Assembly: GCA_003248395.1 (NCBI GenBank)
Contig: QFNA01000109.1
Span: 1 to 29,628, forward strand
Source of the DNA: Citromicrobium sp.
GTDB lineage: Bacteria > Pseudomonadota > Alphaproteobacteria > Sphingomonadales > Sphingomonadaceae
Direction of reading: 5' to 3'
Length of the DNA stretch: 29,628 nt
This document shows, in pieces, positions 23,679-29,628 of the stretch. Numbering within the stretch: position 1 is the first letter of the stretch; each line of letters begins with the position of its first letter. The notes beneath the pieces were generated by a model. That model worked only from the letters and a program-made list of their open reading frames with translations, was not told the DNA's origin and made no database searches. The position numbers and the translations under genes were made by a program.

Positions 23679-26600
23679 CTAGCCCAATCGCGCGAGCGCC
23701 GCTGTCAGCCGGTCGATCTCCGCCGTGTGGTGCGCGAGATCGGCGCGGGCCTTTTCGACCGCCTCGGGATTGGCGCGTTCGACGAAGTTCGCATTGCCCA
23801 GCCGCCCTTCGAGCGATTTCGCTTCCTTGGCTGAGGCTTCCTTCGCCTTGGTCAGGCGCGCCTTTTCCGCATCGATGTCGATCACGCCTTCGAGCGGGAC
23901 GATGAAGGCATCCTCGCCCGCAGCGACCTGCATCGCAGCGCCTTCGGGCGCGTCGGCAAAATGGATCGGCGTGAGGCGCGCGAGACGCTCGATGGCTGCG
24001 GCGTTTTCTTCGACGACCTTGCGGCCAAGCGCCGATGGCGCGGGCCCATAGGCTTCGAGCTTCGCACCCGGCGCGATGCCAAGTTCGTTCTTCGCCGTGC
24101 GCACCGCGCTGGTGAGCGCGATCAGCCAGTCGACCTCGGCCTTGGCAGCGGCATCCACTTCGGCCTGCGGATCGGGCCACTTGGCGGTGATCAGCGGGTA
24201 ATCCGGGCGATCCCCCTGCTTCGACCACAGCTCTTCAGTGATGAAGGGCATGAAGGGGTGCAGCATGACGAGAATCTGGTCCAACGCCCAGCCGGCGACG
24301 GCCTTGGTTTCCTCGTCGAAATTACCCCCTTCGGCATCGCTCAGGGAGGGCTTGATGAGCTCGATATACCAGTCGCAGAAACGGTCCCATACGAAATGGT
24401 AGATCGTGTTGGCCGCGGCATCGAAGCGCAGGTCGGCCATCGCCTGTTCGAGCGCGTTTTTCGTTTCCATGACCTCGCCGATAATCCACTTGTTGACCGC
24501 TTGCGTCGCGGCCGGAGCGGCGATGCTGGTGCTCGCGCCGATGCCGTTCGACTGGCAGAAACGCGTTGCATTCCAGAGCTTGGTCGCGAAGTTGCGATAG
24601 CCTTCGACGCGGCGCTCATCCATCTTGATGTCGCGGCCCTGGCTTTCCATTGCCGCCATGAAGAAGCGCAGGGCATCGGCGCCGTACTGGTCGATGAGGC
24701 CGAGCGGATCGACGACATTGCCTTTGGACTTGGACATCTTCGCCCCGTCGGCGGCGCGGACCAGCCCGTGGAGGTAGAGCCGCGGCCACGGCGCCTTGCC
24801 GGTCAGGTGCATCCCCTGCATCATCATCCGCGCATCCCAGAAGAACAGGATGTCGAAGCCCGAAATCAGCAGGTCGTTGGGATAGTGTTTTTCGAAAAGA
24901 CTGTCCTCCCCGGCTTGCCGGGGAGGGGGACCGTCCGCAGGACGGTGGAGGGGTAACCTTTCTAGAACTGCAGCAACAATCCCTGCCACGACCGCATCAA
25001 GATCGTCAAAGATCTCTCGTGCAGGTATGCGCAAGGTCTGAACGCCCCATTCGCTCAATGTGGCGTCACGCCGATTGTCCCTGTCAGGCCGATTTCCGCG
25101 TTCGTGAGCTTCCCCATCGACTTCTATGGCCAGCCCTGCGGCAGGACAGAAAAAATCCAGCACAAAATCACCGGCGGGATGCTGCCGGCGGAATTTGAAG
25201 CCGCCGGGCCTCTTGCGCAGCGCGTTCCAGAGTTGCGTTTCCGAAGGCGGCATGGATCGACGCAGGGCCTTGGCGCGCATAACCGCGGCGTTGGTTTTCG
25301 GGGGGAGCTTGTAGCGCACCCCTCCACCAGCCTGCGGCTGGTCCCCCTCCCCATCATGCGATGGGGAGGATTTTTCTGGCCAACCGAGCGTGGCGAAGGG
25401 CCAGAGCGCGGACGAGAACCACGTGTCGAGGACGTCCTCGTCGCGAGTCAGTTTGCGATTGCCGGCTTGCTGCTGTGCTTCCTCCTCGCTCATTGCCACG
25501 AAGGCATTGCCATCTTCGTCATACCAGGCCGGGATCTGGTGCCCCCACCAGAGCTGGCGGCTGACGCACCAGGGCTGGATGTTTTCCATCCAGTTGAAGA
25601 AGGTCTTTTCCCAAGCTTTGGGGACGATCTCGATCGTGCCGTTTTTCACCGCCTCGATCGGGGCCCTGGCGAGCTTTTCGGCGTCGACGTACCACTGGTC
25701 GGTCAGCCAGGGCTCGATCACCACACCGCCACGGTCGCCGAAGGGCGTGGCGATGGTGCGCGGCTCGGCGTCGTGTTCGACTTCGTTGCCTTCCTTGTCC
25801 TTGCTGACATGCGGGATGAGGAAGCCCAGTTCCTTCATCCGGGCGACCACCAGTTCGCGCGCGCCGTCGACACCGTCGCGGCGGAAGCGGTGCAGGCCGA
25901 GGAATTCGTCCGGGACCAGCCCGTCGGCGGTCTGGCAGACGTTTGCCTCGGCATCGAGCATGTTGAGCATGTCGGCGGGCTTCATGCCTGCGCGCTTGCC
26001 CACGTCGAAGTCGTTGAAATCGTGGCCCGGCGTAATTTTCACGCAGCCCGATCCGAGTTCGGGATCGGCATGCTCGTCGGCAACCACCTTGAAGCGGCGA
26101 CCGGTGATCGGCTGGAGGATGTCCTTGCCGACGACCGCTGTGTAGCGCGCGTCATCGGGATGCACCGCCACGGCCATGTCGGCGAGCATGGTTTCGGGGC
26201 GCGTGGTGGCGACGACGAGGTAATCCTTGCCATCCGCCGTGGTGACGCCGTCCGCCAGCGGATAGCGGAAATGCCAGAAGCCGCCCTTCACATCGGTCGT
26301 CTCGACTTCGAGATCGGAGATCGCGGTCTTGAGCTTGGGATCCCAGTTCACCAGCCGCTTGTCGCGGTAGATCAGGCCATCGTTGTAGAGGTCGACGAAG
26401 GTTTTGAGCACGGCATTCGAAAAATGCTCATCCATCGTGAACTGTTCTCTGGACCAGTCCATCGAACAGCCGAGGCGGCGCAACTGCCGCGTGATCGTGC
26501 CGCCGCTTTCCTCTTTCCATGCCCAGACCTTGTCGATGAAGTCTTCGCGCGAATAGTTGGTGCGCTTGTCCTGGCTCGCCTCCATCTGGCGTTCGACCAC

Positions 26601-26873
26601 CATCTGGGTGGCGATGCCGGCATGGTCGGTGCCGACCACCCACAGCGCGTCCTTGCCGCGCAGCCGCTCGTACCGGATCACCACGTCCTGCAGCGTGTTG
26701 TCGAGCGCGTGGCCGATATGGAGCGAACCGGTGACATTCGGCGGCGGATTGACGATGGTGAAGGGCTCTGCATCGGGGCGTTCGGGCCGGAACAGGCCGT
26801 TTTCTTCCCAATGCGCGTACCAGCGCTGCTCGATTTCCGCCGGGTCGAAGGTCTTGGATAACTCGGTGCTCAT
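23679..26873 (-). CDS. valS: Valyl-tRNA synthetase with in-frame DUF559 nuclease insertion
   Basis: ValRS charges tRNA-Val. The 1064-residue frame has 'NVTGSLHIGHALDNT' (HIGH at 52-55). The editing domain includes 'ATTRPETMLADMAVAVHPDD' (222-241), and 'DVLDTWFSSALWPFATLGWPE' is at 480-500. KMSKS is at 712-716, the anticodon-binding domain follows, and the C-terminal coiled coil runs from about 1000 to 1060. Between LGWPEK and LFEKHYPNDLL, where the family has only a few residues, lies a 155-residue block (about 502-656) encoding a DUF559 domain. Without it the protein would be about 909 residues, the normal size. The insertion lies in the Rossmann catalytic core, between the editing domain and the KMSKS half. 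This is apparently the only valS in view, so the chimera should be functional, or another copy must exist elsewhere. Confidence 0.96.
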   Translation of the reverse strand: MSTELSKTFDPAEIEQRWYAHWEENGLFRPERPDAEPFTIVNPPPNVTGSLHIGHALDNTLQDVVIRYERLRGKDALWVVGTDHAGIATQMVVERQMEASQDKRTNYSREDFIDKVWAWKEESGGTITRQLRRLGCSMDWSREQFTMDEHFSNAVLKTFVDLYNDGLIYRDKRLVNWDPKLKTAISDLEVETTDVKGGFWHFRYPLADGVTTADGKDYLVVATTRPETMLADMAVAVHPDDARYTAVVGKDILQPITGRRFKVVADEHADPELGSGCVKITPGHDFNDFDVGKRAGMKPADMLNMLDAEANVCQTADGLVPDEFLGLHRFRRDGVDGARELVVARMKELGFLIPHVSKDKEGNEVEHDAEPRTIATPFGDRGGVVIEPWLTDQWYVDAEKLARAPIEAVKNGTIEIVPKAWEKTFFNWMENIQPWCVSRQLWWGHQIPAWYDEDGNAFVAMSEEEAQQQAGNRKLTRDEDVLDTWFSSALWPFATLGWPEKSSPSHDGEGDQPQAGGGVRYKLPPKTNAAVMRAKALRRSMPPSETQLWNALRKRPGGFKFRRQHPAGDFVLDFFCPAAGLAIEVDGEAHERGNRPDRDNRRDATLSEWGVQTLRIPAREIFDDLDAVVAGIVAAVLERLPLHRPADGPPPRQAGEDSLFEKHYPNDLLISGFDILFFWDARMMMQGMHLTGKAPWPRLYLHGLVRAADGAKMSKSKGNVVDPLGLIDQYGADALRFFMAAMESQGRDIKMDERRVEGYRNFATKLWNATRFCQSNGIGASTSIAAPAATQAVNKWIIGEVMETKNALEQAMADLRFDAAANTIYHFVWDRFCDWYIELIKPSLSDAEGGNFDEETKAVAGWALDQILVMLHPFMPFITEELWSKQGDRPDYPLITAKWPDPQAEVDAAAKAEVDWLIALTSAVRTAKNELGIAPGAKLEAYGPAPSALGRKVVEENAAAIERLARLTPIHFADAPEGAAMQVAAGEDAFIVPLEGVIDIDAEKARLTKAKEASAKEAKSLEGRLGNANFVERANPEAVEKARADLAHHTAEIDRLTAALARLG
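24905..24954. repeat. Left inverted end of the DUF559 element
   Basis: Hairpin A has a 10-bp stem CCTCCCCGGC/GCCGGGGAGG with a TT loop (24905-24926). GGG follows, then hairpin B, ACCGTCC-GCA-GGACGGT (24930-24946), then GGAGGGGT. The frame of conserved bases is the same as in the right end, read inverted, but the stem interiors differ and keep pairing. Confidence 0.85.
25318..25369. repeat. Right inverted end of the DUF559 element
   Basis: Read on the minus strand it begins with hairpin A', CCTCCCCATC/GATGGGGAGG with a GCAT loop (25369-25346). GGG follows, then hairpin B', ACCAGCC-GCA-GGCTGGT (25342-25326), then GGAGGGGT (25325-25318). Conserved blocks and loop GCA equal the left end, with compensatory changes in both stems. 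Confidence 0.85.
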
Positions 26874-26977
26874 GGCCCATGCCTTTGCCAGCGGCCATGC
26901 TGCGATGCAACGGGATTGGGCGCGGCGCGCATTAGGCGCTTGTGAAGTGTCGCATTTCCAAGCATAGCGCAGCCGGA

Positions 26978-28087
26978 ATGACCGGGCTTGCCGAATACGA
27001 ACTGGAAGACGGTGACGAAGGCGCGACGCTGACGCTCACCGGGCCCTTCCTCGTCTCGACCATCGGGGCAGTCGACGATGCACTGCGTTCGATCGATCGG
27101 CCGGTAAAGCGGGTCGACCTGTCGGGGGTGACCGAAATCGACACGGTTGGCGCGTGGCTTGCCTGCACCATCGCCAGCGAGAACGAAGCGCAGATCGAAG
27201 GCGCGAGCGACCGCGCCCAGCGGCTTCTCGGGGCGCTCGACGGCATTGGCGGCGAAGAGGGGCTGCGGGCGCCGCGCCTGCCGTTCTGGACCCGTGTGCC
27301 ACAGGCGATGGGCGAAAAGGTCTTCAACGCGCGCAAGGGCATATTGGGCGTTGTAAGTTTCCTCGGCGCGCTTTTGATTTCGATGGGCAATCTGATCCGG
27401 CACCCGCGCCGGTTCCGGATGGTCGCGCTGGTGCGCCAGCTCGAGCTGGTCGGCGTGGCCGCGCTGCCGATCATCGGCCTGATGAGCTTCCTGATCGGGA
27501 TCGTCATTGCGCAGCAGGGCGCGGTGCAGCTGGCGCAGTTCGGTGCGGAAACGCTGACGATCAACCTGGTCGGACGCATCACCTTGCGCGAGCTGGGCGT
27601 GCTGATGACCGCGATCATGGTCGCGGGCCGTTCGGGCAGTGCCTTTGCCGCCGAAATCGGCACGATGAAGCTGACCGAGGAAATCGACGCAATGCGCACG
27701 ATCGGCATATCGCCGATGGAAGCCCTGGTCGTGCCGCGCATCCTGGCGGCGATCATCATGATGCCGCTGCTCGGTTTCTATGCCTCGGCCATGGCGATCA
27801 TCGGCGGCGCTGTGATCGGCGACGTCATGCTGGGCATCCCGTTCTGGACGTTCCTCGCGCGGATCCAGGAGGTGGTGCCGCTTTACGATCTGTGGGTCGG
27901 CCTGGTGAAGGCGCCGGTCTTCGGCCTGATCGTGGCGCTGTCGGGCTGCTACAACGGCATGCAGGTGCAGGGCAATTCGGAAGAGGTCGGCAAGCGTACG
28001 ACGCAGGCGGTCGTCTCGGCCATCTTCGCGGTCATCGTGCTCGATGCGTTCTTCGCCGTGTTCTTCACCAAGATCGGATGGGCGTGA
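26978..28087 (+). CDS. mlaE: MlaE-type lipid ABC transporter permease with N-terminal STAS domain
   Basis: This is the permease of the Mla/MCE phospholipid-transport system that keeps outer-membrane lipid asymmetry. The 369-residue protein has an N-terminal STAS-like domain (about 1-95, with 'VDLSGVTEIDTVGAWLA'). The MlaE fold follows, with five or so helices: 'VGVAALPIIGLMSFLIGIVI', 'AIMVAGRSGSAFAAEIGTM', 'EEIDAMRTIGISPMEALVVPR' and 'GCYNGMQVQG'. In E. coli the STAS protein is separate (MlaB); here it is fused, as is common in alphaproteobacteria. ATG 26978 has CCGGA just upstream. It is divergent from valS with 104 bp between, so promoters of both lie there. Its stop overlaps the mlaF start by one base. 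Confidence 0.94.
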   Translation: MTGLAEYELEDGDEGATLTLTGPFLVSTIGAVDDALRSIDRPVKRVDLSGVTEIDTVGAWLACTIASENEAQIEGASDRAQRLLGALDGIGGEEGLRAPRLPFWTRVPQAMGEKVFNARKGILGVVSFLGALLISMGNLIRHPRRFRMVALVRQLELVGVAALPIIGLMSFLIGIVIAQQGAVQLAQFGAETLTINLVGRITLRELGVLMTAIMVAGRSGSAFAAEIGTMKLTEEIDAMRTIGISPMEALVVPRILAAIIMMPLLGFYASAMAIIGGAVIGDVMLGIPFWTFLARIQEVVPLYDLWVGLVKAPVFGLIVALSGCYNGMQVQGNSEEVGKRTTQAVVSAIFAVIVLDAFFAVFFTKIGWA

Positions 28088-28989
28088 TGGTCGACGAGAG
28101 CGAAGAGCGCGCGCTCGGCCGGCACGAGCGGTTTCGCGGCGAGTTTCCCATCGTGGTCGAGGGGCTGGTGAACCGTTTCGGCGACCAGACCATCCACAAC
28201 GGGCTCGACCTCGAGGTCAAGCGGGGCGAAATCCTCGGCGTGGTCGGCGGGTCCGGCACCGGCAAATCGGTGCTGATGCGCTCGATCATCGGGCTGCAGA
28301 CGCCAAGCGAGGGGGAGATCAAGGTCTTCGGCAAATCGATGACCGAGGGCGATCCCGACGAGGAAATCGGCGTGCGCAACCGCTGGGGCGTGCTGTTCCA
28401 GGGCGGCGCGCTGTTTTCCACGCTGACGGTGGGCGAGAATGTCGAGGTGCCGCTCAAGCAGTTCTTCCCCGACATCGAGGACGGGCTGCGGGCGGAGATC
28501 GCGCGTTACAAGGTCATGCTGTCGGGCCTGCCCGAAGAAGCGGTGAGCAAGTATCCGAGCGAACTTTCGGGTGGCATGAAGAAGCGTGCCGGGCTGGCGC
28601 GCGCGCTGGCGCTCGATCCCGAGCTGCTGTTCCTCGACGAGCCGACCGCGGGGCTCGATCCGATCGGCGCGGCGGCGTTCGACAATTTGACGCGCGAGCT
28701 GAAGGAAACGCTGGGGTTGACGGTGTTCCTGATCACCCACGATCTCGATACGCTGCACGAAATCTGCGACCGGGTTGCGGTGCTTGCCGACAAGAAGGTC
28801 ATCGCGGTCGACACGGTTCCGAACCTGATGGAACTCGACCATCCCTGGATCCAGGAATATTTCAACGGTCCACGCGGGCGCGCGGCGCTTTCGACGAAAG
28901 AAGCCGCGGCGAAGCGCACCAAACCTGCCGAAGTCGGCGGCGCGGGTGCAGCCAAAGCGTTGGACAAAGCGCCTTCGGGCGAGGCATAG
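28087..28989 (+). CDS. mlaF: MlaF-type ABC transporter ATP-binding protein
   Basis: This is the ATPase that drives phospholipid movement with MlaE. The 300-residue protein has Walker A 'GGSGTGKS' (54-61), Q-loop 'LFQGGALFSTLTV' (about 103-115), signature 'LSGGMKKR' (160-167), Walker B 'LLFLDEPTAGLD' (180-191) and the switch His in 'LITHDLDTL'. The last 35 residues are an Ala/Lys-rich tail, probably disordered. ATG 28087 shares one base with the mlaE stop (TGATG), so they are coupled; GTG 28084 and ATG 28078 are alternative starts in frame. mlaD follows after 9 bp. Confidence 0.94.
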   Translation: MVDESEERALGRHERFRGEFPIVVEGLVNRFGDQTIHNGLDLEVKRGEILGVVGGSGTGKSVLMRSIIGLQTPSEGEIKVFGKSMTEGDPDEEIGVRNRWGVLFQGGALFSTLTVGENVEVPLKQFFPDIEDGLRAEIARYKVMLSGLPEEAVSKYPSELSGGMKKRAGLARALALDPELLFLDEPTAGLDPIGAAAFDNLTRELKETLGLTVFLITHDLDTLHEICDRVAVLADKKVIAVDTVPNLMELDHPWIQEYFNGPRGRAALSTKEAAAKRTKPAEVGGAGAAKALDKAPSGEA

Positions 28990-28998
28990 GGCAAACGC

Positions 28999-29628
28999 AT
29001 GGAAACGCGGGCAAACTATATCTGGGTCGGCGCGGTCACGCTGGTGGCGCTGGCATTGCTGGCCGCGGCCATCGTCTGGCTGGCGCGCTGGGGCGAAGGC
29101 AGCCAGAAGGAATACGACATCTTTTTCCAGCAATCGGTATCCGGGCTCGCCAATGGCAGCCAGGTCTCCTTTGCCGGCGTGCCGGTCGGCCAGGTGAGCC
29201 AGATCGTGCTGTGGGAGAAGGACCCCGAATTCGTCCGCGTGCGGATCACGGTGAAGGAAGAGGTGCCCATCCTCGTCGGGACGACGGCGACAATCCAGGG
29301 CAGTTTCACCGGCGTCTCGACGATCATGCTCGACGGCGCGCGCAGCGGTGCGCCGCCGATCACCTGCGAGACGACCGCCTGTGTCGAAGGCGTGCCGGTG
29401 ATCCCGCCGCAGGATGGCGGGTTCAATGCGATCCTGTCGAACGCGCCGCTGCTGCTCGAGCGGCTGGCGACGCTGACCGAACGGCTGACGCTGCTGCTCG
29501 ACGACCAGAACCAGGGCGAGATCGCAGGCATCCTTGCGAACACGAACACGATGACCGAAAGCCTGGCGCAGGCGACCCCGCAAATCGAGCGGACCATGGC
29601 CGAGCTGCAGGTAACGCTGCGCGAGGCG
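28999..29628 (+). CDS. mlaD: MlaD-type MCE lipid-binding protein (runs off right edge)
   Basis: This periplasmic lipid-shuttle component is anchored in the inner membrane. Of 210 codons in view, residues 8-29 form one membrane helix ('YIWVGAVTLVALALLAAAIVWL', cited as a position). The MCE domain follows at about 38-115, with 'YDIFFQQSVSGLANGSQVSF', 'GVPVGQVSQI', 'ILVGTTATIQGSFTGVSTIML'-type strands (about 92-112). A helical region starts near residue 145 ('LLLERLATLTERLTLLL') as in alphaproteobacterial MlaD. ATG 28999 has AGGG upstream. It is the third gene of the mlaEFD operon; a lipoprotein such as MlaA or an ABC-type auxiliary gene would be expected next. Confidence 0.93.
   Translation, partial: METRANYIWVGAVTLVALALLAAAIVWLARWGEGSQKEYDIFFQQSVSGLANGSQVSFAGVPVGQVSQIVLWEKDPEFVRVRITVKEEVPILVGTTATIQGSFTGVSTIMLDGARSGAPPITCETTACVEGVPVIPPQDGGFNAILSNAPLLLERLATLTERLTLLLDDQNQGEIAGILANTNTMTESLAQATPQIERTMAELQVTLREA

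Larger units (their letters stand above)
24905..25369 (-). mobile_element. 465-bp DUF559 nuclease element inserted in valS, with double-hairpin inverted ends
   Basis: The unit encodes 'MRAKALRRSMPPSETQLWNALR', 'GGFKFRRQHPAGDFVLDFFCP', 'GLAIEVDGEAHERG', 'RRDATLSEWGVQTLRIPA' (positions 25280 down to about 25010). This is the DUF559 fold, related to Vsr/PD-(D/E)XK nucleases; Asp573 and the Glu584-Asp586 pair of the chimera are the likely catalytic residues. Both ends (24905-24954 and 25318-25369) carry inverted copies of a two-hairpin structure. The length is exactly 155 codons and the valS frame is open throughout, including both ends, which translate as Pro/Gly-rich linkers. An internal ATG at 25280 could allow separate expression. 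No intein splice residues (C-terminal HN, N-terminal Cys/Ser block) are seen. No target duplication is evident. Mobility is inferred from structure. Confidence 0.8.

Noticed and set aside
24905..25369. Intein in valS
   Set aside because: No N-terminal Cys/Ser splice block, no C-terminal His-Asn, and the site lacks the expected +1 nucleophile context. The domain is DUF559, not LAGLIDADG/HNH between splice blocks.
25104..26861. Long plus-strand open frame opposite valS (585 codons)
   Set aside because: It is the antisense shadow of valS; it has no recognisable domain, and the minus strand encodes a clear ValRS.
27949..29583. Long minus-strand open frame opposite mlaE/F/D (544 codons)
   Set aside because: It is His/Arg-rich shadow translation of GC-rich genes; the three plus-strand genes have full motifs.

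Overview
The window is chromosomal DNA of an alphaproteobacterium. The most likely placement is Sphingomonadales, family Erythrobacteraceae (Erythrobacter/Qipengyuania-like). The pointers are a ChpT phosphotransferase, a TonB-dependent receptor of the kind abundant in sphingomonads, the TauE/SafE plus TIGR02186 pair, an NfrB-like glycosyltransferase next to a barrel protein, an alpha-type RpoH, and GC-rich codon use. No gene was compared with a database, so all family calls rest on motifs read from the sequence.

Layout. 1-849 (-) is the 5' part of a TonB-dependent receptor. 1074-3582 (+) holds clpP, clpX and a small tyrosine-phosphatase-like gene that lacks a normal start codon. 3583-8111 is mostly minus strand: a CDF metal exporter, a broken GH25 lysozyme gene, mtgA, rpoH (with a clear intrinsic terminator) and rluD. 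8128-10811 (+) holds a JAMM peptidase, chpT, an AmpD-like amidase and an aquaporin that has lost its last helix. rnpB (RNase P RNA) lies at 11188-11591 (+). 11602-13716 (-) is a PPP phosphatase-ugd operon. A TorF-like porin and gloA (+) and nhaA (-) follow. 16583-18974 (+) is an NfrB-like glycosyltransferase pseudogene overlapping an outer-membrane barrel gene. 19021-20624 (+) is a TauE/SafE permease overlapping a TIGR02186-type protein. 20709-22691 (+) is a HerA/DUF87 ATPase. queE and valS are on the minus strand, and the mlaE-mlaF-mlaD lipid-transport operon (+) runs off the right edge.

Two things stand out. First, valS is interrupted in frame by a 465-bp unit (24905-25369). The unit encodes a DUF559-type, Vsr/PD-(D/E)XK-like nuclease domain and is bounded by two inverted, double-hairpin ends. 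The stems of the two ends differ in sequence but keep their pairing. The reading frame stays open through the whole unit, so the cell should make a 1064-residue ValRS with a nuclease domain buried in its catalytic core. This looks like a mobile element that survives inside an essential gene by being translated, without intein splicing signals. Second, several genes carry small deletions: the phosphatase start, GH25, aqpZ TM6, the NfrB-like glycosyltransferase, and the signal peptide of the TIGR02186 protein. These are either real gene decay or a systematic assembly artefact.

The remaining genes are housekeeping: ATP-dependent proteolysis and heat shock (clpP, clpX, rpoH), envelope and peptidoglycan (mtgA, GH25, amidase, mla, ugd), cell-cycle phosphorelay (chpT), RNA maturation (rnpB, rluD, queE, valS) and ion or metal homeostasis (CDF, nhaA).
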